From assembly GCA_020746105.1 (NCBI GenBank), contig CM036618.1, positions 11,044,501 to 11,108,500 of the forward strand: DNA of 64,000 nucleotides. Reading direction: 5' to 3'. The stretch's first letter is position 1, and every line of letters starts with the position of its first letter. The notes under the pieces were generated by a model. It did no database searches, was not told where the DNA came from, and was given only the letters and a program-made list of their open reading frames with translations. This document shows, piece after piece, positions 24,819 to 38,100 of this stretch. Both the position numbers and the translations under genes were made by a program. The DNA comes from Trogon surrucura. Taxonomy: Eukaryota > Chordata > Aves > Trogoniformes > Trogonidae.

Positions 24819-27800
24819 GTGAGCACTTTTCTTTATTAGTTTTGTTGCACCGGCTTTTATATTGTTCTCATTTAGTAAATGTTGAAGTAGTTTTCTGGGC
24901 CAAAGCTTAATACTAGAGCATGAGTAAATTTTGGAGAAGGACAGGTGTAATCTTTTCTCAAAATAAGACTATGCCTATGGGAAAATCTCAAATGAGTCGA
25001 TTAAAAAAATCCTAAGGGGAAAATAATAACTAAATTTTCCCAAAGACAACATATTTCTTAAGAAAACTGACCTCTACTACCAACAGTATCTCTGGCTAAA
25101 AAAGCTCTGATTTAATCAGCTGTATAGCTTTTGTAGTCTGAATTGGTAAAGTCAGAAAAAGGCTTCAGCCTACAAAGACACATAAAAGTTGCTTTATGCA
25201 CAGAACCCTTTCAGCACTTTTTGGGCATAAAGAGAAATATGGAAGATTAACGTTCTCCCAGTGCATATTGTGTGCGTATTTTACACATTCTAGCAAAAGA
25301 AACAACTTTAAGAAAGGGAATAATTTCAGATAAATTATGTTAAGTTTAGAATGAAAACCAGAACGTGAACTGTGCTATACTCCAGGTATTTTGGTAAGTT
25401 AGCAGTTGAAAACAGTTTGGAATAGAACTGACGTGCTAACACAGTAATAATAGCAAGAGGGAAGTTTTGATTGCAGTAATGGTAGTAAAAACACATTCCT
25501 ACATTTTCGGTTGTGCTCTGTCTTCTATCAGGTAAATTTTACTTACTAATCATCCAAACAGATGTGCCAGAGCGACTCTGTGATTGCGGTGGGGTCCTCT
25601 ACCTTTCGAGGATATCTGTGGACGTGTTGGTCCGTGCTGGCTGTAGGGCAGCACGGAGACTGAAAGCAGGACGAGCAGCAAGGGCCCTTGCTGCCAAACC
25701 TAGACAGGGTTGTACAAACCGAGCATGAGGACAGTCGCTCCGCTGCTGTACCCTGTGCCCAGCAAAAATCAGGCTTGTGGTTGGCAATGTAAATTTCTGA
25801 TGAGAATCTTACGATTTGTTGCTTGAGTTCCTATTAATTTTGTGAAGGCACTTCTGTGATGACTGGCGAGAAAGCAAGCATGTGGTCATACATACATCAG
25901 GTTTTCAGGCTTCTTCCTTTGATAATTTGGTCTCAGAGAAAGGTATGTGAGGGTCTGTGGGGTCGTATCTCCACAAGCCAGGAATCCTTCTCTGGTCCCC
26001 ACAGATAAACTTTTACCTCTCAAAAGCAGTTATCCGTATCCAGGGTTGCATTGGAAATGGTCCTTGGCCTGCATTAACCTCCAGCCATTGTTTGTGAGGC
26101 TGTTTGGCCCAGACCACAGCGGTGGCAGGAATAATTTAGCAGAACGGATTTTGTGTGCTGCTGTTGGAGCCCGGCTGTCCAAGCTCTTTGGCCCCGCGTG
26201 AATGAGCCTACTTGATGTCTGTGTGTCAGTCTGTCGTAATGCTCTGCGTGCACCAGCATCTGATCTGTGTCCAAGCTGTAAGGTAAACTGAGGCAAGAAA
26301 CCAAGCTGAAGGTTCTCGTGCTCATAGGATGTGATCTCTGGCTGTGTTCAAGTCATCAATAGAATTCATTATACCAGAATGAAAACCCTTGTGAGCCAAT
26401 GTCTTGTAAAACTTGGATAAATAGGTCTTATTGGTGCAACTAGTTCCTTTGGGCTTGCAATACCACCTCTCTCAAGCAGAATTCCCCTTGGGTTTCGTCT
26501 TTGGAAACTGATGATGTTTTACAGCCCAATGACTCAGGACCACGTCTGTATATTAATAGTCTTAGGGGTTTCCGGCTGTTGGCAGTTAACCCTCTCTTAT
26601 TTATGACAATAGAAAATCTAGTGATTCAGCAACGATTTGCTAAACGTAGCACAACAACTCAGCCTGTTTTATGGGACTGCTCATCTGTGAGTTAGGGAAG
26701 CCTCTGAATTTGTGGTAAATATTTTTCTAATTGATTCCTCATCCCTCAATAAACTGCCAGATATGGTTCAGAAATGTTCAGCAAATGAAGTTGTTTCTCC
26801 TCTGCGAGAAGGTTGCATGTCAACTCATTAAAAATACACATATTGCCTTTGGCATGTACATCTGTTGCATTACTGTAATTGTAATAAAAGCGGTGATTAA
26901 GGGCAGAAAAGATGGTAAAAGTTTCCTTAAAACTAATACGTCCGTTAAAACAAACCAACGTGCCAGGGATTTGTTACCACATCCAGAGCTTAGTCACAAC
27001 AATGTTTTCTCTCCTCTGAAAGGAAATGAGATTTGAAAACTTAATTACAGTGGAACTCTTAAGAGCAAGTGCCGCTCCCGTTGACATCGAGAGTGAAAAG
27101 CTCCATTCAGTGGCAGAAGAATCAGGCCCTCACTTGGAAGAGCCAGCGAAGGAAGAATTATATTACCTATCTGTCCCACTGTTTCAAAATACATTTGCTC
27201 CTGCTTCTTCTCCAAACTCATCTTTCCATTGTCCTAACTTTATAGTTGATGATTTGTAGAAGCCCCAGTCACACAGCAGAAGGCATTGCGATGACACTGT
27301 GCAGAAAGGTACAAAATGCAACGTCTTGTCCCAAAGGGGAGATAGTGTGAAAAGAGGAGAGACAGCAGGGACCGTGAAGAAAATGATAGTAAGGAAGGGT
27401 GGGAAGACACCGAGTATAAATAATAAAGGACCTATTAGAAATAAGCAGAGGGGTCTGACAGCAGTTTGCCTACCTGGATTAGTCCTCTAGCAGAAGTTCC
27501 TTAGGGCAAAAAAAGCATTATAATGAGCAAACTAGCATTTGAGTAGTTGCATTCATGAACCTAGGAGATGAATAGACAGAAAAATTGGCCATTAGTGACC
27601 TTGAGTTATCCGAAACATTGTCCCTCTGTTTATTCAGGCTTGCAAAACAAGGCTACCCCTATCTAGCGCGGCGGTGGTTGTTCTACAAATCATGTGCAAC
27701 CCTGCAGTGCTGGAATACTTTGGCACTCCAGCGCGTTGAAATTTGTAAACATTTCTTCGGTGACAGATGCCAGTAGCAGCCTTACAGTGACAGTAAATCG

Positions 27801-27911
27801 TTCTATCTACACGGGGCCAGGATTTATTGTCCAGCCGTTTGACTGGCAAACTTCCTCCATTTGTTTCTGTAAAATTTCCACAAAAGCACAGACATTACAT
27901 AATGGGTAAAC

Positions 27912-28250
27912 ACCGCAAGGCTTTTTCGAGAGGCGGGCTCGCGGGTCAGAGGTTAACGTCTGGATGACAGGGAAGATACAGATAAGCACAATAGCGAGAA
28001 AAACCTCCAGCCGGCCCAAGCGCGGCGAGTCCTTTGTGATCTTGAACCTGCAGCTTCCCCGGAGGAATCTCCCTGTTTGTTTAACCCGCACGGGGAGCGG
28101 GGCAGCGCGGCGACCTGGGGCGCGGGGAGGTCTGCGTCGCGCGGGTCACGCAGGGTGGGAAGGAGGGGACTCGGAAACCCGAACCGAGGGTTTTGGATGG
28201 GGTTCAGGCTGTCACACGAATATGGACCGGAGGCAGTGGATTTCCGGTTT
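27912..28250. promoter_or_regulatory. Intronic CpG island
   Basis: By eye this stretch of about 340 bp carries about thirty CpG dinucleotides, with clusters CGCGGCG (28021), CGCGGCG plus GGCGCGGGG (28106-28128) and GTCGCGCG (28137-28143), and a GC-box-like GGCGGG near 27933. The surrounding intron is AT-rich and CpG-poor. Such islands usually mark promoters or enhancers protected from methylation. No start exon is recognised. A donor-like CAG|GTGAGT occurs downstream at about 28911-28919 on the + strand. It could be an alternative LDAH promoter, a non-coding RNA promoter or an enhancer. Confidence 0.65.
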
Positions 28251-28283
28251 AGTTTAAGCTTCCAAGAGATGTTGTAAGTAGAC

Positions 28284-28319
28284 AAGCTTCAGAGTAAGCT
28301 TCAGAATAAGCTTCAGAGT
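28284..28319 (+). repeat. Three-copy 12 bp tandem repeat
   Basis: AAGCTTCAGAGT, AAGCTTCAGAAT, AAGCTTCAGAGT lie exactly in tandem at the edge of the CpG island. A further AAGCTTCCAAGAG occurs just upstream at about 28256. Confidence 0.9.
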
Positions 28320-29739
28320 TTGGATTCAAATTTTATCCCATTCCGGGTGTGGAGACATTCAGATTTCATGTGGAGTATTTACGTTTCCCTCATTTTACAG
28401 AGAGAAGAGGGCGAAGGCCATCCCAGACACTCCCCTTTTATGCCCAGGGGACTGGATAGGAAGCAGGAGTCATGACTGAGGTACTGAGGTTTGTCTCCCA
28501 GCAGGAGCTGCCTCACCTCTCTCTCTCGGTTGGCTGTATAGGATGGCAGAATTACATCCCTGAAGTGCCATTGGGTAAAAAGCTTTCTCTTAGAATAAAA
28601 TTTGCAGAAGTGTCCAACAGCATCGGAGAGATAAATTTGTATGGAAAGCCAGTGAAGGCTAGGCTTCCGATTACTGTGAAAATGGAACGTCAGCTTTTAC
28701 ATCGACTAAAGTTATTTTAAAATTTTACCTCCAGGGATCCAACTGGAAAATTGCATTTGAAGTATCCCAACCTTGGGAGCTGTCATGTCTTGAGATCTAT
28801 TCCAATTCTCTCTTCTTAATAAGAGAGATTTTAAATACGACATTGTGCGTGGTCTTCATCTTTCTGCTACGGACATTGTGCTGTCCAAATAGTTGGCATC
28901 TAAAGCAGGACAGGTGAGTCGCGCCCTGCAGATGACTGTTTCTCTTTAGTGACCACAAAGGGACCCTCTCTCTACAAGACAGCTAAAAGGAGAGGAGATA
29001 AATCCCACTCTGTGTCCCACTGGCTGTTTATTTTGCTGCAGACGTCAGAAAACAACGTGATCTGAATTGTCCGTGCAGCCCTTCCCCTTGCTTTGGCTGC
29101 ATTAGAATTTACAGAGAGTCCTGTTGTTCGTTTCCTACCTTTGAAAATTAATTTTACATTTCCACCTCCATTTCCCAATAAGCAAAATGGGAAATTTTTG
29201 GAGAGTTGTTTTGAGGGACTAAAATGTTGTAAAAATACCCATCTAACTGAAACACTTAGGTAAGGACAGTGCATGGTGTTGTATTTGTGGCCTCAGTAGT
29301 GCCTCCACCTATCCTGCTTATATTTTTTTCAGAGTTAAAAAACAGCATTCAAAGTATTAAGTAAGCATTTGATAAACGAATTCACGTGAAATGATGAAAT
29401 TAGTGCTTTCCCCCTAAAGAGTATTTTAAAACGCTGTATAACCATATAGCTAAAATTTAGTGTACTTTTCTTTCTTTGTTTTTAAGTTAAAATGAAATTC
29501 TTTTCTTGCATGGAAATTAAAGTCTGACTCCTAAAAGTTACAGAAGATATGATGAGCACCTCTAAATTCAACATGAAAGGTGGAGCTCTTTTAATTTTGT
29601 TTTATGGAACAAAATCAAAAAGAGCTCTTCCTTCCATGTGGAATGGTACTATAGCTCTCCACTGAGAGCACGCAGGGCCGAGGGGCAGCTGCACATTATA
29701 TTTTCATCTAGGTTTTATTATTTCCAACACTGTACTAGC

Positions 29740-29850
29740 ACATTTTAAAAAGAAACCTGACATTCAAGGCAAGCAACGAGCTATTACCCAGCATCACACA
29801 GCTGATTAGTAGCAGAACTGTACTTAGACCTACATCCCAAAGCAATAGTT
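29740..29850 (-). repeat. MIR-like ancient SINE relic, antisense
   Basis: The segment contains 'agaaacctga', then 'acccagcatcacacagctgattag' and 'tagcagaactgtacttagac'. These match, in antisense, the hallmark core and 3' part of MIR elements (gaaactgag, gtcacacagctagtaag, cagagctgg). They are seen by eye with many differences; MIR relics are sparse in birds. Confidence 0.5.
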
Positions 29851-31924
29851 TATCTACTGAAAGTGCTTAACCATTATTTTGACTTTATATATACATATGT
29901 TAGTCATGAGCAGCTTTCACAAACCACATTGGCTAGACAGGCTGCTGATCTATTTAAAAATTCCGTGCATTTTTGAATAGCCATGGAAACTGGTACCACA
30001 GAGGATTTCAGGTAGCACCTTGCAGTCTCACGACTACATTTTTCATGGAGGGCTAAGAATAAAAGCTTTCCCTCCACTCTACCTCTGGACAGCTATGCTG
30101 ATCTTTGATTTTCCAGGCTTGACTGAAATCAAAGCCCTGTTAGGAAAAAGTGATTGCGTTGTTTCTTCTGATGAATGTGAGTTTTAGATAATTTCTGGCC
30201 TCAATGCAGAAACCATTTCAAGGATCTTTTTCTACTTTTGTAATTCAGTACCTGTAAAACTTCAGACATGGTGTATAGCTAAACAAAATTTCCTGGAGAA
30301 CAGAAATGATTGGCTGGTAAGCAAATTATATCTATGTAAACTAAATGATGTTAAATCTGAACAGTGTAGTGTAGTATATCACAGGTGGGCAAACGGGATG
30401 AAGCTCAGCAGGTTTCCTCTCTTCTTCCCATGTGCATTCTTTGCTGCTCAGTGTGTAAAAATGATACAGCAGATAATCTCCCTCCCTCTTAGCTGCATCT
30501 AACTAATTAGAATTCAAGAGGAGTCGTCTTTCCTTCAATCAGGTGAATCTACAGCTGTCTCGTAGAAGATGTTTTGAGCCTGCATCTGAATTTGCTACTG
30601 GCAGATACTGCCAAGGGCCAGGAGGCTGCTTTCGGTAACCCAGCAGCCTGACCCAGGCTGCTAAATCCTCTGCCTCTGCAGAGTTTCTGGGCAGGCTCCT
30701 GTGTGCTGTCACAGTTGAGCCCCATCCACTTCTGACATTTTAAGTGATGATCGTAATATGTATTTCTGCAAAGTGTTTAAGAGCGTGTTTCCTTACCTGT
30801 GGAAACACAGTAATATTTTATCACCTGCTTCGCAGGAAAAGGGGCCAAAGAATAACAGTCTTTAATATTTTCATGTTTCCTCTGCTACTGTTTATTTTCC
30901 TGTGTGATGCCTGACTAAAATGTTTGTTTAATGTAGTGGGACAACTCATCTTACCAAGGCAGCACTTAAGCTGACGGAAAAACCTCACATCTGCTTTATT
31001 CTTTCTGTGAGTGAACTAAACTTTTCCTTATTTCAGGGTAGGATGCTCGTATTAAATTACTGGAGGAAGGCAATGACTTTTATGTATTTATAGTCCTATT
31101 TATTTTTTGAAGTCAATCTGCTTCATAATTTACCTCATTTCCAAAAGAAAGAAAGATGTTTAACAAGGACTTTTATTACTTGCGAAAGCTTTCATTTTCC
31201 TGTGAAAGCCTTGTGAAAATAATAGTAATAATGTGGAAATTTCTCATTGGTTTTATTTCTGTTAATTATTCCTCTTTCTCTTCTTGGGGGAAAAAACAAT
31301 ATAAAAAACTCCCATCATAAATATTACTCATAAAGCCTGAATGTTTTGCTAGTGGAACTGCTGATCATTTCCATGAAATGTGAGGCACAGTTGGGATTTG
31401 GTTGGGGAAGGGGAGATTGTTTGTTCACCCCTGATGGGTTTTCATCCCCAGGGATACAATTTACTCCCACAAATTTGCAGTGAGTCTAATGATGTGTTGC
31501 AAATGGCATGAAAAAGGAAGGGGTAACATCAACAAAGCAGAAAGGATGTTGAAAATGGTCTATGCCAGTTAAGTGCTGGCAGCTACAGTTACTTCATGTT
31601 AGCCAGGGCCAGATAGTCATCTGCAAACGGGCACTTTATTTTGCCTAGGCCCAATAGAAAGCCCCCAGAATTCAGGGGAAGGATTCCCTTCTGCAGTAGT
31701 CTTATGGAATAATGGTGGGTTTTTGCAAATAACATTTAGAAAGCTGCTAACTAATGCAATACCTATCATTCTTTGTGCCTAAAGGGGGCACTTATTTGGA
31801 TGTAATTCCTACAGTTAAAGCAATATTGCAACCTGCTATGCTGCTGCTTCTTGTGGAAATGTCCACCAGCACTCACTACGTCTTTAATGTGACAATACTG
31901 ACAAGGAGAAAATCTCTGCTTGCT

Positions 31925-31997
31925 GATGGGGGTTGGACTAGATGACCTTTAAAGGTCCCTTCCAGCCCAACACAATCTATGATTCTCTGATTCTACG
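31925..31997 (+). repeat. CR1 LINE extreme 3' tail, sense
   Basis: The segment 'gggggttggactagatgacc' followed by 'ggtcccttccagcccaac' and 'tatgattctctgattcta' is the last 70 bp of a CR1. All coding sequence is lost to 5' truncation. Confidence 0.88.
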
Positions 31998-34900
31998 GAC
32001 TCTCCCTGGATCTGTGGAAGAAATGCTGGCTTATCTTGAGCAAACCCAGATTGTTTGCTGATTAGTGCAATGGTCAGATGTGTGTCAAATGAGCTTTAAA
32101 AACAGTGGTTTATGTTTAATGAAGGGTGGTGTAAAGTTCACCTTTCATACACATCAAAGCTGCTCCACCGGAGAGGAAGTTCACGTCGTTTAAAGGGGGA
32201 GTGGCCCAGTTGCTGAATTTCATCAGGGTTCCTCAAGAAAGAGTCAGCATTGGGTCCCAATCCAGAACAACACTTGAACTGACCTTCATAGAGCTACTCA
32301 CGTGCATAAACCCTTGGCCTAGTAGAGCATATTGATCCCAGTAGAGCTCGGCCAGGAACCACAGCATGGAAATACTAAATTGTTGCCAACAGTGTCCATC
32401 CTGGCCACTCCCTGTGGGACTGAGCAGCACCTACACCAGACCCTTCCGTGCCCCTCAGGCAGGGTAAGAGAGCAGACACTATCTACGAACAAAAATCTGG
32501 ACCCTAGCAGATATCCTATCATCAACAGCCAGGGTTTGTGAGAACTTGACCTGGATATGTTTTTTTTTCTAGCTAAGGGATAGTTCTGTCATTTGTGGAT
32601 GATGGGAGTTGTTTCAGAGTAACTTAGGGCAGGATTAGGTCCATAGACATTTCACCTGCACGTGCTTCATCACACAAAGTAAATTAGTATTTTTCTCACT
32701 CCTCAACAAATCATCTGTTGTTTTTAAAGCACCTGGGTATAATTGGTGAATAACTTTATTTTTGCCTTCAGCCTCTACTGTGCTTTCTCAAGCACAGCCA
32801 ACTGATTTTCTTGTGTATTTCTGATCTTCCTGCAACTGTAATACCAAGCAGATTGGAGAAGTCCATCATAACAGTTGCAGCTATTCTGCCTATTTATGTC
32901 TGTCATTGTTATGTATTAACTGGTGTGTTTTCATTCTAAACTCAAGTGTAAACTTAAGCAGAACCCAAAGTCAATGTTTACATTTTGTAAACCTCTAAAC
33001 ATCAACATTTTATCTAATGTGTCTGTCCATGTGTGGAAGCACATGTTCCTGCCTTAGTCATCCTTGATACTAAGCAGTTCCTTCTGTTTGATGTTTTAAA
33101 CAATAAGTTATATGATATTTCCAAGATTGCTGTTGGCAATAATTGCTGGTAGAAAATATGTTTTCCCCATAGGAAATTACACTGCTGTTTGGTATTATTA
33201 GTTCTTACCACTGTTTTCTGACTCTTTCTGAGGAATGACAGAGATTGCTTCCTCAAGAGAAAAGGAAAAGCTGGAAAGGAAACTAGTGCTACACTCCTCT
33301 GAAGAACCTTACAATAGGACGGGCAACTTACCAGAAAAAAAATGTGGCCAGATAGTAGTACATTCGCTGAAGAAAACATATTTTCAGAAGTTCAATCTAA
33401 TTTTTGCAGGACATTTTGATTTAGCATGGGAGTCCAACCAAGAATTGATTCATCACTTTGCAATTTAAGCAATTTTGCTGTAGAGTTTAGAGGCTTTTGA
33501 GAGAGTCATATTACAGCATGTCAAAGGACAGATGAGCTCAGTTGCACATGAAAATAGTAGTCTTTAGCAATAATCATCCCACTGAAATAAAATTATTTTC
33601 TTCTATGCTCTGCTTGTAGTCCCTCAGAAGGATGAGCAAAATTCTACATGCATATCTGCAACTCAGTGTTGAAGAGTCATGGAGTTAGAAATAGACTCTA
33701 AAATCTGTGAAGCAGAAATGGTATTTTTTCCTGATAGTTTGAATAGCCTCTAACACACTGAAGTCAACTCTTGACTCGAGCCTTAGCACTCCCACGCACT
33801 ATAGCTAACTCTTAGTTGCAAAAAAACCCTAATCAATCAGCAAGTTAGGACTCTTCGCTTTTACTACAATTACCATCAAATTATCATTTTACTTGCATAT
33901 AGTCCAGCCTACCATTACAGAGGAACAGGAATTAAAACTTGTCTATTTTTTGCATATTTTTAAGTATTTCTCAAGCATTTCGTAATACCAGATTGTTGTG
34001 AAGTTATCTTGCTGCCAGGCAGATTTACTTAAGGGAAGCATCACTGAAGCCTTCTGGGGAAGGAAAGTAAGGGTTTTTTGGAGGTTCTGTGGGAGTCCCT
34101 TGTGTGACAGAAGAAAGCATCATTTCAGGCTTTTCTATGTGCAGTGCTGCCAGTACCTGACAAAATGTGTCCCCAGTCTCTGCCATGGTCCATAACCAAC
34201 GCAAATAACAGTGTAAAGTAATAGCAGTAATAGTGGTTAAATGACAAATGGTGAATTAACAGATGCGTTCTGTAAAAAAAATGACAATAAATGATAATTT
34301 TACAAGGCAGAGCATCATAACTGTCCTGGGAAATCGCCAGGTCAATGTGGGAATGAAAAATGGGTGGAAGCAAACTATAGAGATTGAGAGACTAATGACA
34401 CTGTAAAGACTTTGCTTGTTTTTCACAGTGCATAAGACATGGTCATTAAAACCACTGAATTTCTTCAAAAGAATATTTTCAGGTGTGCACGGGACTACAG
34501 AGGTTGGAGTACAGTCAGTCAGATCGATGTCATGGGGACTTTGGCTTCCTTAACTGTGAAAAGGTGCTTATGTTGAAAGATTTAGTAAAGAAGGCTTGAG
34601 GATGAGTTTAAGGGAAAAGATAAGAAGTATTCTATACTTTTGTTAGACAAAGACATTCATAAGAGGTCAAAGCAATACTGGCAGGAAGAGGGCAGACGAG
34701 CTAGGTGATGTGCAGGTAATGTAATAGAAACTCCTAAAGTATGGAAAATAAAGAAGCATTGCAAACTTTTAGGAATTGCCAAAACTATTAGTTAATTGGC
34801 TTAACAGACATAGGTAAGGTAACTGACAGAACTACAATATCAATATGAAAGCACGTAACTTGCCTGGCAGAAAGAAAGAAGGAAGATGGATGGACTTGTT

Positions 34901-35100
34901 CTGATATCCAGGTGTTAAAAACAGGGAGACCTGCGGAGTATTATGTCCGTCAAACCATGACAGACAGATTCAAGAGAGTTTTTTTGAGAAATTTCCAAGC
35001 CATCCAAAACACAGTATGTAGTGTTCTTGATGTCTGTAGAGGAGGGAATCTAGCAACATATGAACTGTTCAGTTAGCTCTCATAATGCATTGCCTTTGAG

Positions 35101-35142
35101 ATACATAAATATGTATATATATGTGTATGTACATATATATAA
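35101..35142 (+). repeat. TA/TG-rich simple repeat
   Basis: This is an imperfect ATGTATATATATGTG-type tract of about 40 bp. Confidence 0.75.
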
Positions 35143-38100
35143 AGCAGAGAAAGCAATTGACAGAGAATATATGACAGTTTGATACAGAGAATTTGAAGGT
35201 GACAGGCAGATTGGCTGAATATGTTCACAGAAGGATAACATTTGTGCTGGGACAGAAATACTTGACATGTCTATGACACAGAGCTCTATTCATTCACTAA
35301 TCCCTTTAAAATCCTGTCGTAGTCAGCGGAGAGATATAGGTGGCACTTGTCTCATCTACTTAGGTGACTACTTTAGGATCACATTAATTGTCTTCTTTCC
35401 ACTGACTATGAAGAAGGAAAAATTAAGCTTTAGATATCCACATTTCATCAGTTAAATCTCGTGACAGATTTAAAGAAATTATGACCTTCAAGGAAAAAAA
35501 ATAAATTGAGTTGTGTAGACTAAACAAGGGATAACTGAAGGACGTGGTAAGAGATTTCAAGGAGAATAATTTAATCCACGTGTCCATGGTAGACCAGGTA
35601 ATGTGTAATGGAGCAGATTGCAGCAAAGGTGTTTCAGATTAGATTGTAATTCATGATAAGAATGGAATTCTAGATTGGATTTCCTAGGAAGATATGGAAA
35701 CTTTCATCAGCAGTGCTTCCTAAGGACAGGATGGAGAAGTGTCTGCTGAAAATGACACAATATAATTGATTTTCCTTAAGACAGAAAAAACTATGGAGAT
35801 CCCTTCCAGCCCTACAGTTTCATGCACACTAATTAAAGATCCAAGAGTAACATCATTTTGGAACTCTAATGAGGGACAGTTTACCACGGTAAGAACCAAG
35901 CAAAACAGAGGAACAGATGCGACACAGAATACGTGCCAAAACATAAGCAAAAAAATGTCAGCCGTTGGTTAAAAGCAGATCTGAAAGTTCAGAAAATTTC
36001 TGGTTGAATGAATGAATCCATGTTCTGCAGGTCGAATGCAGGATACAGAAACGTTGTAGTAGAACCTGCGGGAGGTTACCTCTAGAAACCAGCTAAATGA
36101 GTATAGGACTTGTGGTAGCACTGGAACGTGATCAGCCGCACTATTTAATTATTAATGAATTTTCTGGTATGGTTTTAGCTTTAACATGCATTCTCCTAGT
36201 ATTCAGGCATGGTTCAGGAGTTAGCACTGCCATGCACTCTTACCAATAAGTAGTTTGGGTAGAGGACAAATTTAATTCTGTGAAAACAAGTCATTCTATT
36301 CCAGTTGCCCTCAGGGCCACAAAATAATTTCTAGCTCCATTTAGTACAATGGTGCAGATACAGCCCATATTTATACCTGCAAAACCAGCAAGTTTGATTG
36401 TTGGAAAGCTGTTGTGAGCAAACAGGCTGTGGAAATTTGACTTCACAATTGTCAAAGCAGAAGCCGAGAAATTGATGAGCCAATTCAAGAGATGGTACAT
36501 TTAATGTTCCAAGGGAGAAGCAAGATCAACTAGGAAAGGCATTTTAAATTATCGATCATTGAAAACAGGGAAGACTATCAAAAGCAAGCCAGTGTGTAAA
36601 TCTGTTCTTTACAGAGTGCTGTTCAGGGAACAACAGAGCAAATTGTTCTGTAACGAATGAGAACTTGATGATGATATAATTAAAGGCAGACAGTAAATCA
36701 TCATTTGCCAAAGAATCAAACCATGACTTACGGGTTTACTCCTAAACCCAGGGTAAACTAATAAAGAGCTTTGCTCAAACTTTTATGTAAGAAATGTGGA
36801 CTAAGTAAGCAAGTTGTAGCCACTCTTCAATTTTTTACCCTAATCTAGCAGAATTAATGTTCAGTACTTGTGACCTCAATAATACAGTACTAACCTAGCA
36901 AGGTATTTTCTTAGAGATTTTGACAAATACTGCTGACAAATTAGTTCAAAATTGGATGAATGTAGGCAATATTATACTGATATGTACTATTGAATTACAT
37001 AGGAAGTAATATCTGGGAATGGGATCCAAAGTTCATTCTGTCCAGTCTCTCACTTCCAACAATATTCAGAATAAAATGCTTCCAAGAAGTGGACAGAACT
37101 TCTGCAACAGAAGTCTGCCAGCTAGTACAGGCATCGTTCTTAGAGGTAGAAGCTTAAAGACACGAGCCTTTTGTAGTAGGCTCTGTCGGCTTCAGATTTT
37201 TGATTTAATCATAATGATCTGTCTGTTATTAAGTGTCTCAAACACAAGGGACAACAGAGGCCAGCTGGAAAGTGTTATTTGACTGAAAAATACATGAGTT
37301 AACTCAGTGACATCCAACTTGGAAAAACTAAACTAATAGAATACATGGGAAATTTTTTTACAAAAAGTATCTAAAGAATGGGCTCTCTGTAGGTTGGGCA
37401 CAGAGTCAAGAGAGCCAGAAGTAGCAGAGGGTGAAGGAGGCCAGGAGAGGTGATAAAGACTTGCCGTGCTGCAGCATCTCAGAATACCCACAACCTGCAC
37501 CACAGTCACGAGGAAATCACGAGTCTCCAGTTCTAGCTAAAGAAAGTTTATTCGTTTCTTATTCCTTAGTGTATGGTGGGCTTAGTAAGAAGGCATAAGA
37601 AGTCTCTTCACTCTCTGTATTCGTCTTCTCAAGGGGTTGGCTGGTCAAAACACGGTTAGAGTAGTGGCACCAGATCTGTGTTTGGGAAGGATGATGGAGG
37701 TAGGGCTGCATTCTCCTTCTCCTCTGAATTTATCCACTCTGGAAAATCATATAGTGTGTTCCTCCGAGGTTAATGGTGTTGAAAGTCTGCTGTCTGGGCC
37801 TTGAAGTGAAAACCTAGCTTCATGTTTCTCCCTGTACCCATTTCAGAACATAGCTCCTACTAACTTACAAAACAGAGCAATATTTTGATGTGTGGGACTT
37901 AATAAATTGTCACCTACAGCAACAATCTTGTTGATAGAGTCAACATAATCTGAAGCCAGCAGCAGTAGGGAAATAAAGTGAGTTCGGGTAACCCTTTGTA
38001 GTTTTATGATTATTATAGTTTGATGAACAAGCTATTAAAGAATGTGTGTGTGCATCCATTAAAGTGTCTAGATTGGGGCTATCTTCACAACCACTCATTT

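Noticed and set aside
24446..24910. Single 154-codon gene spanning the first LDAH exon
   Set aside because: Only 24578-24818 matches LDAH; the flanks are intron with good AG and GT sites, and the next exon joins in phase.
27953..28285. Overlapping frames of 66-110 codons on both strands at the CpG island
   Set aside because: GC-rich DNA lacks stop codons on all frames. The peptides are Arg/Gly/Ser-rich with no domain.
35790..35825. CR1-like 'gatcccttccagccctacag'
   Set aside because: Only about 20 bases match and there is no octamer or upstream CR1 sequence; it could be chance.
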